Of a stretch of 64,000 nt of DNA, positions 1 to 7,936 are shown in pieces. Each line of letters starts with the position of its first letter. Positions within the stretch are counted from its first letter, which is position 1. A model generated the notes under the pieces. It saw only the letters and a program-made list of their open reading frames with translations, was not told where the DNA came from and searched no databases. Location of the stretch: positions 102,541 through 166,540 of the forward strand of contig NZ_MWIO01000026.1 in assembly GCF_004799035.1 (NCBI RefSeq), written 5' to 3'. The translations under genes were made by a program, and so were the position numbers. This DNA is from Rhodanobacter lindaniclasticus (lineage in GTDB: Bacteria; Pseudomonadota; Gammaproteobacteria; Xanthomonadales; Rhodanobacteraceae).

Positions 1-59
1 GTGAAGGTGGCCAGTGTGCTGGCCATGGCCAGCAGCACACGCACTTTCGTTCGGTTCAT
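1..59 (-). CDS. N-terminus of an exported protein, cut by the window edge
   Basis: Only the first 19 codons are inside the window. They read M-N-R-T-K-V-R-V followed by a hydrophobic run (LLAMASTLATF), a typical start of a Sec signal peptide. A purine-rich AGGGGAA lies about 7 bases upstream of the ATG on the minus strand. The gene is divergent from the one starting at 288. Family and function cannot be told from this fragment. Confidence 0.5.
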   Translation of the reverse strand, partial: MNRTKVRVLLAMASTLATF

Positions 60-150
60 GGAAGGTTCCCCTTTCAGTGGCTGATGATGGGCGTCGCGGC
101 CGTCCATGCATGCGCTGTGGCCAGACATTCCGTACGGGTTGATCCGATCC

Positions 151-166
151 CCATTGTGCTCCCGTT
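151..166 (+). repeat. 16-bp element shared by the 5' regions of the two EreA/ChaN-like paralogs (copy 1)
   Basis: CCATTGTGCTCCCGTT lies about 120 bases upstream of the gene starting at 288. The same 16 bases occur on the minus strand at 3322-3337, about 130 bases upstream of the paralog that starts at 3192. It is either a conserved regulatory site or a remnant of a duplication that included the upstream region. Confidence 0.55.
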
Positions 167-287
167 TCTAGGCAACGCCCCCGTGCCGGTCGACACGGGC
201 GCGTCGTGGCCCGGCGAGGTCTCGCGTGCAACCGGCGGCGTGTTGCGGCCATACTTGCGGCCACTCTTCGAGAGCACGGAGCGTCGC

Positions 288-1748
288 ATGCGTCTTTGCT
301 GGATTCCGGTCCTCTTCGGCTGTGCATGGCTGGCCTGGCCATGCGTGCCGGCCCACGCCCAGTCGGCGGCTCAGTGGCATGCGCGGCAGATGGACGCCAT
401 CAAGAAATCCGACGCGCTGATGCGCGAGGCCCGCAAGTATCCGGACCTGCTGGCGCAGTACAAGTTTCTGCATGACGCGTACGTCGGCAACAGCGACCCC
501 GCCTTCCGGGTCATTTTCGGCCAGTACCTGAGCTCGACGCAGACCTTCGTCGGCGATTACCAGGGCGCCGCCGAAAGCTTCTCCATCAAGCAGTCGGCCG
601 AGGGCGATGACCGTCCCTCGCCGCTGGACAATCCCGCGTACACCGCCCAGCCGGCGCTGAGCGCCATCCCGGAACTGGCCAAAGGCTACCGCGCGGTGTT
701 CTTCAACGAGGCGCACAACATTCCGCGCACCCGCACGCTGACCGTGCAGCTGCTGGCCAAACTGCGGGCCGAGGGATTCAACTACTTTGCCGCCGAAACC
801 ATCAATTCACGGGACATCGGGTTGCAGTCGCGCGGCTATCCGACCGACAACAGCGGCTTCTACACGGAAGAACCGATCGCTGCGGAAATGGTGCGCACCG
901 CGCTGAAGCTGGGCTACAAGGTCATCGGCTATGACGCGCTCTCGGACGTCACCGGCGATGCACGCCAGGCCGAACAGGCACGCAACATCCATCGGCAGGT
1001 GTTCAAGAGCGATCCGAACGCCAGGCTGGTGCTCGATGCCGGTTACGCGCACATCATGGAGGAAGGTGATTTCCAGGGCGGCTCGTCGATGGCCCAGTAT
1101 CTGCACCGGTGGTACGGCATCGACATCCTGACGGTGGAGCAGACCATGCTGTACGGGCATCCCGCCGCGGGCGACGACCATCCGTACTACGCCCCGGTCA
1201 TGGATCGATTGCACCCGAATGAGCCGCTGGTCTTCATCGGCAAGGACGGCAAGCCCTGGTCGCTGCGTCCGGGTTATGACGTCAGCGTGTGGTTCCCTCC
1301 GACGATCATCCGCCGCGGCCGGCCCACGTGGGCGTCGCTCGGCGGCGAGCGCATGCCGTATTACGCCAGCGGCCAGCCCTGCAACCGGCATTACCCCTGC
1401 CTGATCGAGGCGCGCTACGCCAATGAGGGCGACGATGCCATTCCCGCGGATCGGCTGGTGCTCGATCCGGTGTCTCCCGACGCCAGCGCCGGTGTGCGCG
1501 CCGTGACCAGCGCATCACCTTTCAGCGAACTCTATCTGCGTCCGGGCAAATACCGCGTGACCTACACCGACGTGGGCGCCACCAAACTGTATTCGAGCAT
1601 CATCACCGTCAAGACCGGTGCCGACGCGGAGCAGGCCAACGGCCCTTCGGGTTCGAAGCTTTCTTCGGACGCTGCCTGTGAGCGCGCAGGCAAGCCCGAG
1701 CCGAACTGCAAGGTGATGGATCCCATTCCCACAGACCGGCGGTGGTAG
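288..1748 (+). CDS. Secreted EreA/ChaN (Tiki-superfamily)-like protein, copy 1
   Basis: The start at 288 gives a clean signal peptide ending near AHA-QS; the open frame continues upstream to 84 but that part has no protein-like character. The mature protein (about 460 residues) carries a VFFNEAHNIP segment near residue 144. This resembles the E-x-H signature of erythromycin esterase, ChaN and Tiki/TraB proteins, where the acidic residue and His lie in the active or ligand site. Further blocks conserved with the paralog at 1789-3192 are GYKVIGYDA, DAGYAHI and a C-terminal YLRPGKYRVTYTD that looks like a beta-rich domain. The family assignment is by motif only; the real substrate is unknown. 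It is convergent with its paralog, 40 bases apart. Confidence 0.72.
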   Translation: MRLCWIPVLFGCAWLAWPCVPAHAQSAAQWHARQMDAIKKSDALMREARKYPDLLAQYKFLHDAYVGNSDPAFRVIFGQYLSSTQTFVGDYQGAAESFSIKQSAEGDDRPSPLDNPAYTAQPALSAIPELAKGYRAVFFNEAHNIPRTRTLTVQLLAKLRAEGFNYFAAETINSRDIGLQSRGYPTDNSGFYTEEPIAAEMVRTALKLGYKVIGYDALSDVTGDARQAEQARNIHRQVFKSDPNARLVLDAGYAHIMEEGDFQGGSSMAQYLHRWYGIDILTVEQTMLYGHPAAGDDHPYYAPVMDRLHPNEPLVFIGKDGKPWSLRPGYDVSVWFPPTIIRRGRPTWASLGGERMPYYASGQPCNRHYPCLIEARYANEGDDAIPADRLVLDPVSPDASAGVRAVTSASPFSELYLRPGKYRVTYTDVGATKLYSSIITVKTGADAEQANGPSGSKLSSDAACERAGKPEPNCKVMDPIPTDRRW

Positions 1749-1788
1749 TCCGAAAGCTCGTGATGTTGCTGCGCGCCGCCGCGGGATG

Positions 1789-3192
1789 TCACCGGGGCGG
1801 CGGCGGATCGGCTGAAGAGCCATCGCGATTCTTCATCGACGCCTCGTCCCCTTTGCGTATCGTGATGGTTCGCGAAAACAACCGCGTGGCGTCCGCGTCG
1901 GTGTAGGTCACGCGGTATTTGCCGGGGCGCAGATAGAGCTCGCTGAAGGGCACCTTGGCGTCGGTCACCACCCGTTCGCTGGACAGGGCATTGAGCGGCA
2001 CGGGATCGAGCACCAGCCGATCGGCCGGGATGGCATCGTCGCCCTCGCTGGCGTAGCGTGCCTCGACCATGCAGGGGTAGTGGCGATCGCAGGGCTCTCC
2101 ACTGACGTAATAGGGCGTGCGTTCGCCGCCGAGCGACGCCCACGTCGGCCGGCCGCGGCGCGTTGTTTGCGGCGGGAACCAGACGCTGACGTCATAACCC
2201 GGACGCAGCGACCAGGGCTTGCCGTCCTTGCCGATGAAGACCACCGGTTCCGCGGGGTGCAGTCGACCCATGACGGGGGCGTAATACGGATGGTCGTCGC
2301 TGGCCTCGGGATGCCCGTACAGCATGGTCTGCTCCACCGTCAGCACGTCGAGATGGGTCAGCCGGTACAGGTGTTCGGCCATGGACATGCCGCCCTGGAA
2401 GTCGCCTTCTTCCAGGATGTGCGCGTAACCGGCATCCACCACCAGCCTGGCGTTTGGATCGTTCTTGAATACCTGTCGATAGATGTTGCGCGCCTGTTCC
2501 GCTTCGCGCGCGTCACCGGTGGAGTTGGACAGCGCGTCGTAGCCGATGACCTTGTAGCCAAGCTTCAGCGCGGTGCGCACCATCTCCGCGGCGATCGGCT
2601 CTTCCGTATAGAAGCCGCTGTTGCTGGTCGGGTAGCCACGTGACTGCAGTTTCGTGTCCGTCTGATAGACGGTCTCGGCGGCGAAGTAGTCGAACCCCTC
2701 GGCTCGCAGTCTGGCCAGCAGCTGCACGGTCACCGTGCGCGTCAGCGGAATGTTGTGCGCCTCGTTGAAGAACACCGCGCGGTAGCCCCTGGCCAGTTTC
2801 GGGATGGCGCTCAGCGCCGGCTGGGCGGAGTAGGCGGGATCGTCCAGCGGCGAGGGGCGGTCGTCGGGCAGTGGTCGCTGGGCGATCGAGAACATGCGCG
2901 CGGCGTCGTCGTAATCGCCGATGAAGCTCTGATACCAGCTCAGGTACTGGCCGAAAATGACCCGGAACACGGAGTTCTGGCTGCTGAAGTAAGCGTCGCG
3001 CATGAACTGGAACTGGGCGAGCATGCCGGCACGCCTGCTGGCCTGCTGCATGATCGCGTCGGACTTGCGCGCAGCCTCCATCTGGCGCTCCTGCCACGCC
3101 GGAATCGACTGGGCCTGCGCCGGCGTGGCCGAGGCGGCCAGCCACGCGCCAGCGAGCGCGGCCACGATCAGGATGGAACGCATCGACGGCAT
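1789..3192 (-). CDS. Secreted EreA/ChaN (Tiki-superfamily)-like protein, copy 2
   Basis: 467 residues with a signal peptide (start MPSMRSILIVAALAG, cleavage near AQA-QS). The start at 3192 is preceded by GGGAG at good spacing; an ATG at 3183 is an alternative. It is co-linear with the 288-1748 product over its whole length, sharing blocks such as RAVFFNEAHNIP, FYTEEPIAAEMVRTALKLGY and LYRL/YGHP regions, so the two are duplicates. They point at each other, so this was an inverted duplication. A GC-rich hairpin (1774-1780 with 1796-1802) at the junction may terminate both. The E-A-H motif suggests the Tiki/EreA superfamily; function is unknown. Confidence 0.72.
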   Translation of the reverse strand: MPSMRSILIVAALAGAWLAASATPAQAQSIPAWQERQMEAARKSDAIMQQASRRAGMLAQFQFMRDAYFSSQNSVFRVIFGQYLSWYQSFIGDYDDAARMFSIAQRPLPDDRPSPLDDPAYSAQPALSAIPKLARGYRAVFFNEAHNIPLTRTVTVQLLARLRAEGFDYFAAETVYQTDTKLQSRGYPTSNSGFYTEEPIAAEMVRTALKLGYKVIGYDALSNSTGDAREAEQARNIYRQVFKNDPNARLVVDAGYAHILEEGDFQGGMSMAEHLYRLTHLDVLTVEQTMLYGHPEASDDHPYYAPVMGRLHPAEPVVFIGKDGKPWSLRPGYDVSVWFPPQTTRRGRPTWASLGGERTPYYVSGEPCDRHYPCMVEARYASEGDDAIPADRLVLDPVPLNALSSERVVTDAKVPFSELYLRPGKYRVTYTDADATRLFSRTITIRKGDEASMKNRDGSSADPPPPR

Positions 3193-3321
3193 GGAACACT
3201 CCCGTGGCCTCATGGACGCACCGGCAGGATTCACTGCAACCGCGGGGTCGGCTGCATGGAAAGCGTACCCCAAACCCGGGCGATTGCCTGTGCCAATCGG
3301 CACCGTGGGCGGTCGTCCCGG

Positions 3322-3337
3322 AACGGGAGCACAATGG
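3322..3337 (-). repeat. 16-bp element shared by the 5' regions of the two EreA/ChaN-like paralogs (copy 2)
   Basis: This is the perfect reverse complement of the element at 151-166. It sits between the divergent genes at 3192 (minus) and 3365 (plus), 28 bases before the latter's ATG, so here it could affect either gene. Confidence 0.55.
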
Positions 3338-3364
3338 TATTTCGACCAATCAGCGGAGAACGTC

Positions 3365-4138
3365 ATGCGTCCGACCATGCTCGCTTTGTTGCTCACTCTC
3401 GCACTCCCCGCGGCTGCCGTGGCCCAGGTGTCCGACCTGCACAGCGGGGCGATTTCCGCCGCCGTCCAGAAAGGCGTCGACGATCCGGCGCGTGCGGCGG
3501 ACAGCCACGAGGATGCCCGCCGCAAGGTGGCGCTGGTGATGACCTTTGCCGAGGTCAAGCCCGGCCAGAAGGTGCTTGAGCTGGTCCCGGGCGGCGGCTA
3601 CTGGACGCGGGTGTTCAGCGCCATCGTCGGGCCTTCGGGACATGTCTATACGGTCTGGCCGGACGAGATGGGCAAATACTCCGCCAAGAGCCTGGCCAAC
3701 TGGCAGAAGCTGACCGCCACGCCGCATTACGCCAACGTGAGCTTGTTGCAGCAGCCGGCGGCGAAATTGAGCGTACCGGTGCCGGTGGACCTGGTGTTCA
3801 CTTCGCAGAACTACCACGACTACCACGACTCGTTCATGGGTCCGGTCGACATGGCCAGCTTCGACAAGCAGGTCTACGACGCGCTCAAGCCCGGCGGTTT
3901 GTTCGTGGTGATCGACCACGTGGCCCCCGCCGGCTCCGGCCTGGCCGATACCGACACCCTGCACCGCATCGACCCGGAGGCCGTCAAGCGCGAGGTCGAG
4001 GCCGCCGGCTTCGTCTTCGACGGCGAAAGCAATGCCCTGCGCAACCCCGCCGACGCGCACACGGCCACGGTTTTCGACAAGTCGATACGCGGTCACACCG
4101 ACCAGTTCATCTATCGCTTCCGCAAGCCGGCGAAATAA
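3365..4138 (+). CDS. Predicted SAM-methyltransferase-like protein with a signal peptide (COG4798-like)
   Basis: 257 residues. The start at 3365 has GGAG at about 7 bases and opens a signal peptide (MRPTMLALLLTLALPAAAVA). The body has a Rossmann methyltransferase look: motif I ELVPGGGYWTRVF, a following VYTVWPDEMGKY, then LVFTSQNYHDYHD and GGLFVVIDHVAP. Such exported 'predicted methyltransferases' are common in proteobacteria, although SAM is not expected in the periplasm. It may be a degenerate fold with another role. Divergent from the EreA/ChaN-like gene; followed 10 bases later by a small CDS. Confidence 0.8.
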   Translation: MRPTMLALLLTLALPAAAVAQVSDLHSGAISAAVQKGVDDPARAADSHEDARRKVALVMTFAEVKPGQKVLELVPGGGYWTRVFSAIVGPSGHVYTVWPDEMGKYSAKSLANWQKLTATPHYANVSLLQQPAAKLSVPVPVDLVFTSQNYHDYHDSFMGPVDMASFDKQVYDALKPGGLFVVIDHVAPAGSGLADTDTLHRIDPEAVKREVEAAGFVFDGESNALRNPADAHTATVFDKSIRGHTDQFIYRFRKPAK

Positions 4139-4148
4139 CGCTGCGCCG

Positions 4149-4346
4149 ATGAACCCCGGGGATTCACGCCCGCCCGGCACGGATGCCGCCGACCCCATGC
4201 CGCAGCCGCCGCCCGAGCCGGACGCCACCGACTGTTGCGGCGAAGGCTGCGTGCGCTGCGTCTACGACGTGCACGACGAAAAGCTCGAACGCTACGAACG
4301 GGCATTGGCAGCGTGGCGCACCCGGCACCCGGAGGCGGATGGTTGA
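4149..4346 (+). CDS. Small cysteine-rich oxidoreductase-like N-terminal domain protein
   Basis: 65 residues. The ATG follows the methyltransferase stop by 10 bases. The protein has a Pro-rich start (PQPPPEPDATD) then CCGEGCVRCVYDVHDEKL. The pattern P-x-P-P-x-P..C-C-x-x-G-C-x-x-C-V-[YW]-D matches the short 'oxidoreductase-like' domain (PF09791 type), which occurs alone in many proteobacteria. The four cysteines could bind metal or form disulfides. The biochemical role of the family is not established. Probably co-transcribed with the gene upstream. Confidence 0.78.
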   Translation: MNPGDSRPPGTDAADPMPQPPPEPDATDCCGEGCVRCVYDVHDEKLERYERALAAWRTRHPEADG

Positions 4347-4496
4347 CCATCGGCGAGATCAGTACCTGCGCGTCTTTCATGAAAGACCCGAAAGTTCCTG
4401 CGCCTTCTGTGGTACATAAGTCAAATCGGCGAGCGGAAGGCGCCGGATCAAGTGAGTGCGATGGGCGCACTCCAGCCAATAAGGTGAGGAAGGTCG

Positions 4497-4991
4497 ATGA
4501 GCAGAGTGCAAACGGGTTTGTTGTGGATCGTGGCGTGCGCCGTGTTTGCGCTGCCGGCCTTGAGCCATGCCGTGGGTCCGGACTGGAAGGTCGTGACGGA
4601 TTCGCCGAAGGCTTTTGCCAAGCAGGCCGCCGAGGTGCGCAAGGAGATGGGGCCACGCGGCGCGTATGGCGGCATCAGCGGGAACGAGCGTGCGGCAGTC
4701 AACGAGGACCTGGACAAGATCGCGGCCCTGCTGAAGGAGCGCGGTTCAGTCAGCCAGCTCAACGACAGCGAACAGGTCGACCTGATGAATGCGCAGGAAC
4801 GCATCAATGCGGTGCTGGCCCGCAACGAGGGCAATCGCCTGATCTGCACGATGGAACAGCGCCTTGGCACGAACTTCAAGCACAAGGTTTGCCGCACCCA
4901 GGCCGAGATCGACGGCATCCGCCGCAATTCCCAGGAAGGTTTCCAGAACACCGTGATGCGGGGTGGTGCCACCCAGGCCAGGGGCAACTAG
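4497..4991 (+). CDS. Small secreted protein of unknown function
   Basis: 164 residues. The start is supported by GAGGAAGG just upstream. A signal peptide ends near SHA-VG. The mature part is hydrophilic and helical, with two cysteines in LICTMEQRLGTNFKHKVC, spaced to form a disulfide. I recognise this block only as recurring in small xanthomonad exported proteins; no function is assigned. Upstream 4347-4496 is intergenic with no clear signal. Confidence 0.72.
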   Translation: MSRVQTGLLWIVACAVFALPALSHAVGPDWKVVTDSPKAFAKQAAEVRKEMGPRGAYGGISGNERAAVNEDLDKIAALLKERGSVSQLNDSEQVDLMNAQERINAVLARNEGNRLICTMEQRLGTNFKHKVCRTQAEIDGIRRNSQEGFQNTVMRGGATQARGN

Positions 4992-5128
4992 TCGCAAGCG
5001 AGGCCTTCCGCTCCGGCCTCGGTGACGAGGCCGAAGCGGTACGGTGCAGTGCAGTGCGTTTCCGGGTGCAGGCTCTCATGGTTCCGAGGGACCGGAGCGC
5101 CTGACGGCGTGGCGCATTGATTGATTTC

Positions 5129-5150
5129 CGCCGGACCGCACAGTCCGGCG
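5129..5150. terminator. Hairpin downstream of the small secreted protein gene
   Basis: CGCCGGAC / GTCCGGCG is a perfect 8-bp stem with a 6-base loop and no T-run, so it is a weak terminator candidate. It lies inside the roughly 300-base space 4992-5288. Nothing else in that space is convincing apart from a second short GC hairpin (GCGCCCGGCTTCGGGCGC). Confidence 0.3.
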
Positions 5151-5288
5151 ATCCGTCACGGCGTCGGTCCTGCGCCCGGCTTCGGGCGCATGAAAGCCGG
5201 TTTGGTCGGCGCCTGCCGGGTTTCGTCGCAATCCACGCGATTTTCCGCGGCGGGGCCGCTAGTCTCGTTGGCGATCTCCCCAGCGTGG

Positions 5289-6545
5289 ATGGTTGCCGTG
5301 TTTCGAAGCCTGTTTTTCTACCTCCGATTGATCGTGGCCTGGTACCTGCTGGTGCTGGTGGCGACATTGTCCGTGAGCTGGATCTGGTCGGGGCTGGGCA
5401 GCCTGGTGCAGTTGCTGGGGCTGGTGGTGATCGTGTTCGTGGTGATCCGCGCGCATTCGCACCTGGTGCGGGTGCGCATGATTGCCGGCAAGCTGACCAA
5501 CGCCGCGCTGGCCAGCCGGCAGCGACGGCAGATCGAGGTGCCGTTCGAGGCGGAGGAGGCGTTCGAATTGCTGGACGCCGCGATTCGCGAACTGCCGGGC
5601 GTCGAGCAGGTGGATTCGACGCGCAACCACCTGCAGATCCGCGCCACCGCGGTTTACGCCGACCCCTATGACCTGACCCAGCTGGGGCGCTGGAATCCGA
5701 TGCGCTGGATCGTCAGCCAGCGCAACCGGATCCTGGCGACGGTCAACCGCGGTGACGGCAGCAGCAGCTTCAGCCTGGTGTGCGAGCCGTGCAGTGCACC
5801 GTGGAGCGACTGGTTGCAGGTGGACGATGGCGTCAACCTGGAGAATCTCGAGGCGATCGCTCGCGCGGTGACGCTAGGTGTGGCCAGCCGCCGTCGCGGC
5901 GAGCAGGCGGCGGCGGCGCAGACGGCGACCGAGAAGGAACTGGCCATCGCCAGGCTCAGCCTGCTGCAGGCGCAGGTGGAACCACACTTCCTGTACAACA
6001 CGCTGGCCAGTGCGCAGGTGCTGGTGCGCAGCGATCCGGCCGGGGCGGATGCGATGCTGGGGCACTTGATCCAGTACCTGCGCCACTCGCTGCCGCGTAC
6101 CGATCGCGCGCTGGCCAGCCTGGGCGAGGAACTGGAACGCTCGCGTGCCTACCTGGCCATCCTGAAGATCCGCATGGGTGCGCGGCTGAACGTGCAGATC
6201 GATGTGCCCGACGAACTGCTGGCCACGCCGCTGCCGCCGATGTTGCTGCAAACCCTGGTGGAGAACGCGATCAAGCACGGCCTGGAACCGCGACCCGGCG
6301 ACGGCACGGTGTGGATCTTCGCGCGCAGGCAGGATGGCCGCGTGGCCGTCACCGTGGCGGACGACGGCAAGGGCTTCGGCGCGCAGGAAAGCGGCGCGGG
6401 CATCGGCCTGAAGAATGCGCGCGAACGGTTGAAGCTGATCTACGCCGGCCAGGCCAGCCTGGCCATCGCGGCGAATTTCCCGCAGGGGGTCGCCGCCACC
6501 ATCAATGTGCCGGAGCACTACAACGAGGAGCGGGCCCATGGCTAA
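5289..6545 (+). CDS. LytS/AlgZ-type sensor histidine kinase
   Basis: 418 residues. ATG 5289 puts two hydrophobic N-terminal segments (LFFYLRLIVAWYLLVLVA and LVQLLGLVVIVFVVI) at the start; the frame upstream is not protein-like. The His_kinase box EPHFLYNTL places the phospho-acceptor at His233. It is followed by the ATPase N-box LVENAIKHGLEPRPGDG and G-box DDGKGFG. This two-transmembrane layout with a short non-PAS middle is typical of the LytS/AlgZ (PF06580) class. It overlaps the response regulator by 8 bases, so the two form a translationally coupled pair. The signal sensed is unknown. Confidence 0.92.
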   Translation: MVAVFRSLFFYLRLIVAWYLLVLVATLSVSWIWSGLGSLVQLLGLVVIVFVVIRAHSHLVRVRMIAGKLTNAALASRQRRQIEVPFEAEEAFELLDAAIRELPGVEQVDSTRNHLQIRATAVYADPYDLTQLGRWNPMRWIVSQRNRILATVNRGDGSSSFSLVCEPCSAPWSDWLQVDDGVNLENLEAIARAVTLGVASRRRGEQAAAAQTATEKELAIARLSLLQAQVEPHFLYNTLASAQVLVRSDPAGADAMLGHLIQYLRHSLPRTDRALASLGEELERSRAYLAILKIRMGARLNVQIDVPDELLATPLPPMLLQTLVENAIKHGLEPRPGDGTVWIFARRQDGRVAVTVADDGKGFGAQESGAGIGLKNARERLKLIYAGQASLAIAANFPQGVAATINVPEHYNEERAHG

Positions 6546-7308
6546 GGGTGTGATTGCCGAAGACGAGGCCTTGTTGCGCCAGTCGCTGCGCGCCGCGCTG
6601 GAGACGGCATGGCCGCAGCTGGACATCGTCGCGGAGTGCGAGGACGGGGCCAGCGCGCTGGAGGCGATCGTCGAGCACCGGCCGGACGTGGCCTTTCTCG
6701 ACATCCGCATGCCGGGACTCACCGGGCTGGAGGTCGCCACCGCCGCGGCCGAGGCATGCCCGGCGACCCAGGTGGTGTTCGTCACCGCCTACGACCAGTA
6801 CGCCATCGACGCCTTCGAGCGTGGTGCGATCGACTATCTGCTCAAGCCGGTCGCCCCGGAACGGTTGCGGGCGACCGTGGAGCGCGTGCAGTCGCGCGTG
6901 GGCGCGGATCGGTCCGACACTGCCTCGCTGGCCGACCTGGTCCGCCAGATCGGCAGCCGGCTGGGGCCGGCGCGCCAGCAACCGCCGCTGAGCTGGGTCA
7001 CCGCCAGCACCGGGCGGGAGACGCGGCTGATCCTGCTCGACGACGTCGCCTATTTCCGCGCCGACAACAAATACACCACGGTGGTCACCGCCGAGGGCGA
7101 GGCGCTGCTGCGCACGCCGATCCGCGAGCTGCTGGAGGTGCTCGATCCGACCGTGTTCAAGCAGATCCACCGCGGCACCGTGATCAACATGAAGGCGATC
7201 GCCGGCGTCACCCGCGACGAGACCGGCAAGGGCATCGTGCGCCTGCGCGAGCGGCCGGAAACGCTCAGCGTGAGCGCGCCGTTCATGACCCTGTTCCGCA
7301 ACATGTAG
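6538..7308 (+). CDS. LytTR-family response regulator
   Basis: 256 residues. The receiver domain covers residues 1-120, with acidic pocket EDE (8-10), phospho-acceptor Asp55 in FLDIRMPG, Thr in VTAYD and Lys in LKPV. A LytTR DNA-binding domain follows from about residue 155 (DDVAYFRADNKYTTVVT ... FKQIHRGTVINM). It pairs with the kinase just upstream. In xanthomonads such pairs (AlgZR-like) control varied surface or exopolysaccharide genes; the targets here cannot be read from the sequence. Confidence 0.93.
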   Translation: MAKGVIAEDEALLRQSLRAALETAWPQLDIVAECEDGASALEAIVEHRPDVAFLDIRMPGLTGLEVATAAAEACPATQVVFVTAYDQYAIDAFERGAIDYLLKPVAPERLRATVERVQSRVGADRSDTASLADLVRQIGSRLGPARQQPPLSWVTASTGRETRLILLDDVAYFRADNKYTTVVTAEGEALLRTPIRELLEVLDPTVFKQIHRGTVINMKAIAGVTRDETGKGIVRLRERPETLSVSAPFMTLFRNM

Positions 7309-7344
7309 CCGCTGCGTTCGCGCCGGTTCCTCGGGAGGACGACC

Positions 7345-7746
7345 ATGCACTATCTCATCGCGCTGATCTGGCTGGTGCTCTCGCTGGCCGGGGTGGAGGG
7401 CTACGGCAGCCAGTCGCACGCCACGCGCGCCAGCGTCAACGGCGTCGACGTGCTTTACAGCCGTACGCGGATTGTCGCCGACATCGCCGACATCACCTGC
7501 GTGCGCAGCGCCAGCGGGCGTTGCCACTATCGCCTGCTGACGTGCCCGATGCCGGGTGCGCGTGGGGCAGGCGCATCGGGCTGCGACGCGGACAGCGTGC
7601 GGCAATTCGTGCTGGCGAGCGGGGCAAGCCGGGACGTGGCGGGCCTGCCCGCGCGCTTCATGCTTTGCGTGGGGGCCGGTGGCGACGGCGTGGGGGCGGA
7701 ATGCGACACGCTCTCCGCGGCGCGTTCGCCGCTCACCGGCTGGTGA
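7345..7746 (+). CDS. Small secreted protein of unknown function
   Basis: 133 residues. GGGAGGA lies just before the ATG, and an N-terminal hydrophobic stretch (MHYLIALIWLVLSLAG) may act as signal peptide or anchor. The rest contains six cysteines (ITCVRS, GRCHYR, LLTCP, GCDAD, FMLCVG, AECDT), suggesting a disulfide-rich exported product. It starts 36 bases after the LytTR gene, so it may belong to that operon. I do not recognise the family. Confidence 0.6.
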   Translation: MHYLIALIWLVLSLAGVEGYGSQSHATRASVNGVDVLYSRTRIVADIADITCVRSASGRCHYRLLTCPMPGARGAGASGCDADSVRQFVLASGASRDVAGLPARFMLCVGAGGDGVGAECDTLSAARSPLTGW

Positions 7747-7755
7747 GCCGCGGGG

Positions 7756-7857
7756 TTACTTGTCCTTCTTCTTTTCGTGCTTGGCGGCGCGCTTCTCCTT
7801 CAGCGTTTTCGCCGGCTTCTTCTTCTCGTTCTTTTTCGAATCCATGCCCTTGCTCAT
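7756..7857 (-). CDS. 33-residue lysine-rich small protein
   Basis: The peptide starts MSKGMDSKKNEKKKPAKTLK and ends in a run of Lys and Asp before TAA; about half of the residues are Lys, Arg or His. GAGGAG stands 8 bases upstream of the ATG, which makes translation likely despite the size. It is convergent with the gene at 7345-7746. Very basic small proteins of this kind are frequent in gammaproteobacteria and are usually unnamed. Nucleic-acid or ribosome binding is possible but is inference. Confidence 0.6.
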   Translation of the reverse strand: MSKGMDSKKNEKKKPAKTLKEKRAAKHEKKKDK

Positions 7858-7936
7858 GCCCTGCTCCTCGACGTGGACGATGGTGTGCCAAGTCTAGGCG
7901 TTTCCTCGACCGAGGAGGAGGTGTCATGGCCCTGGT

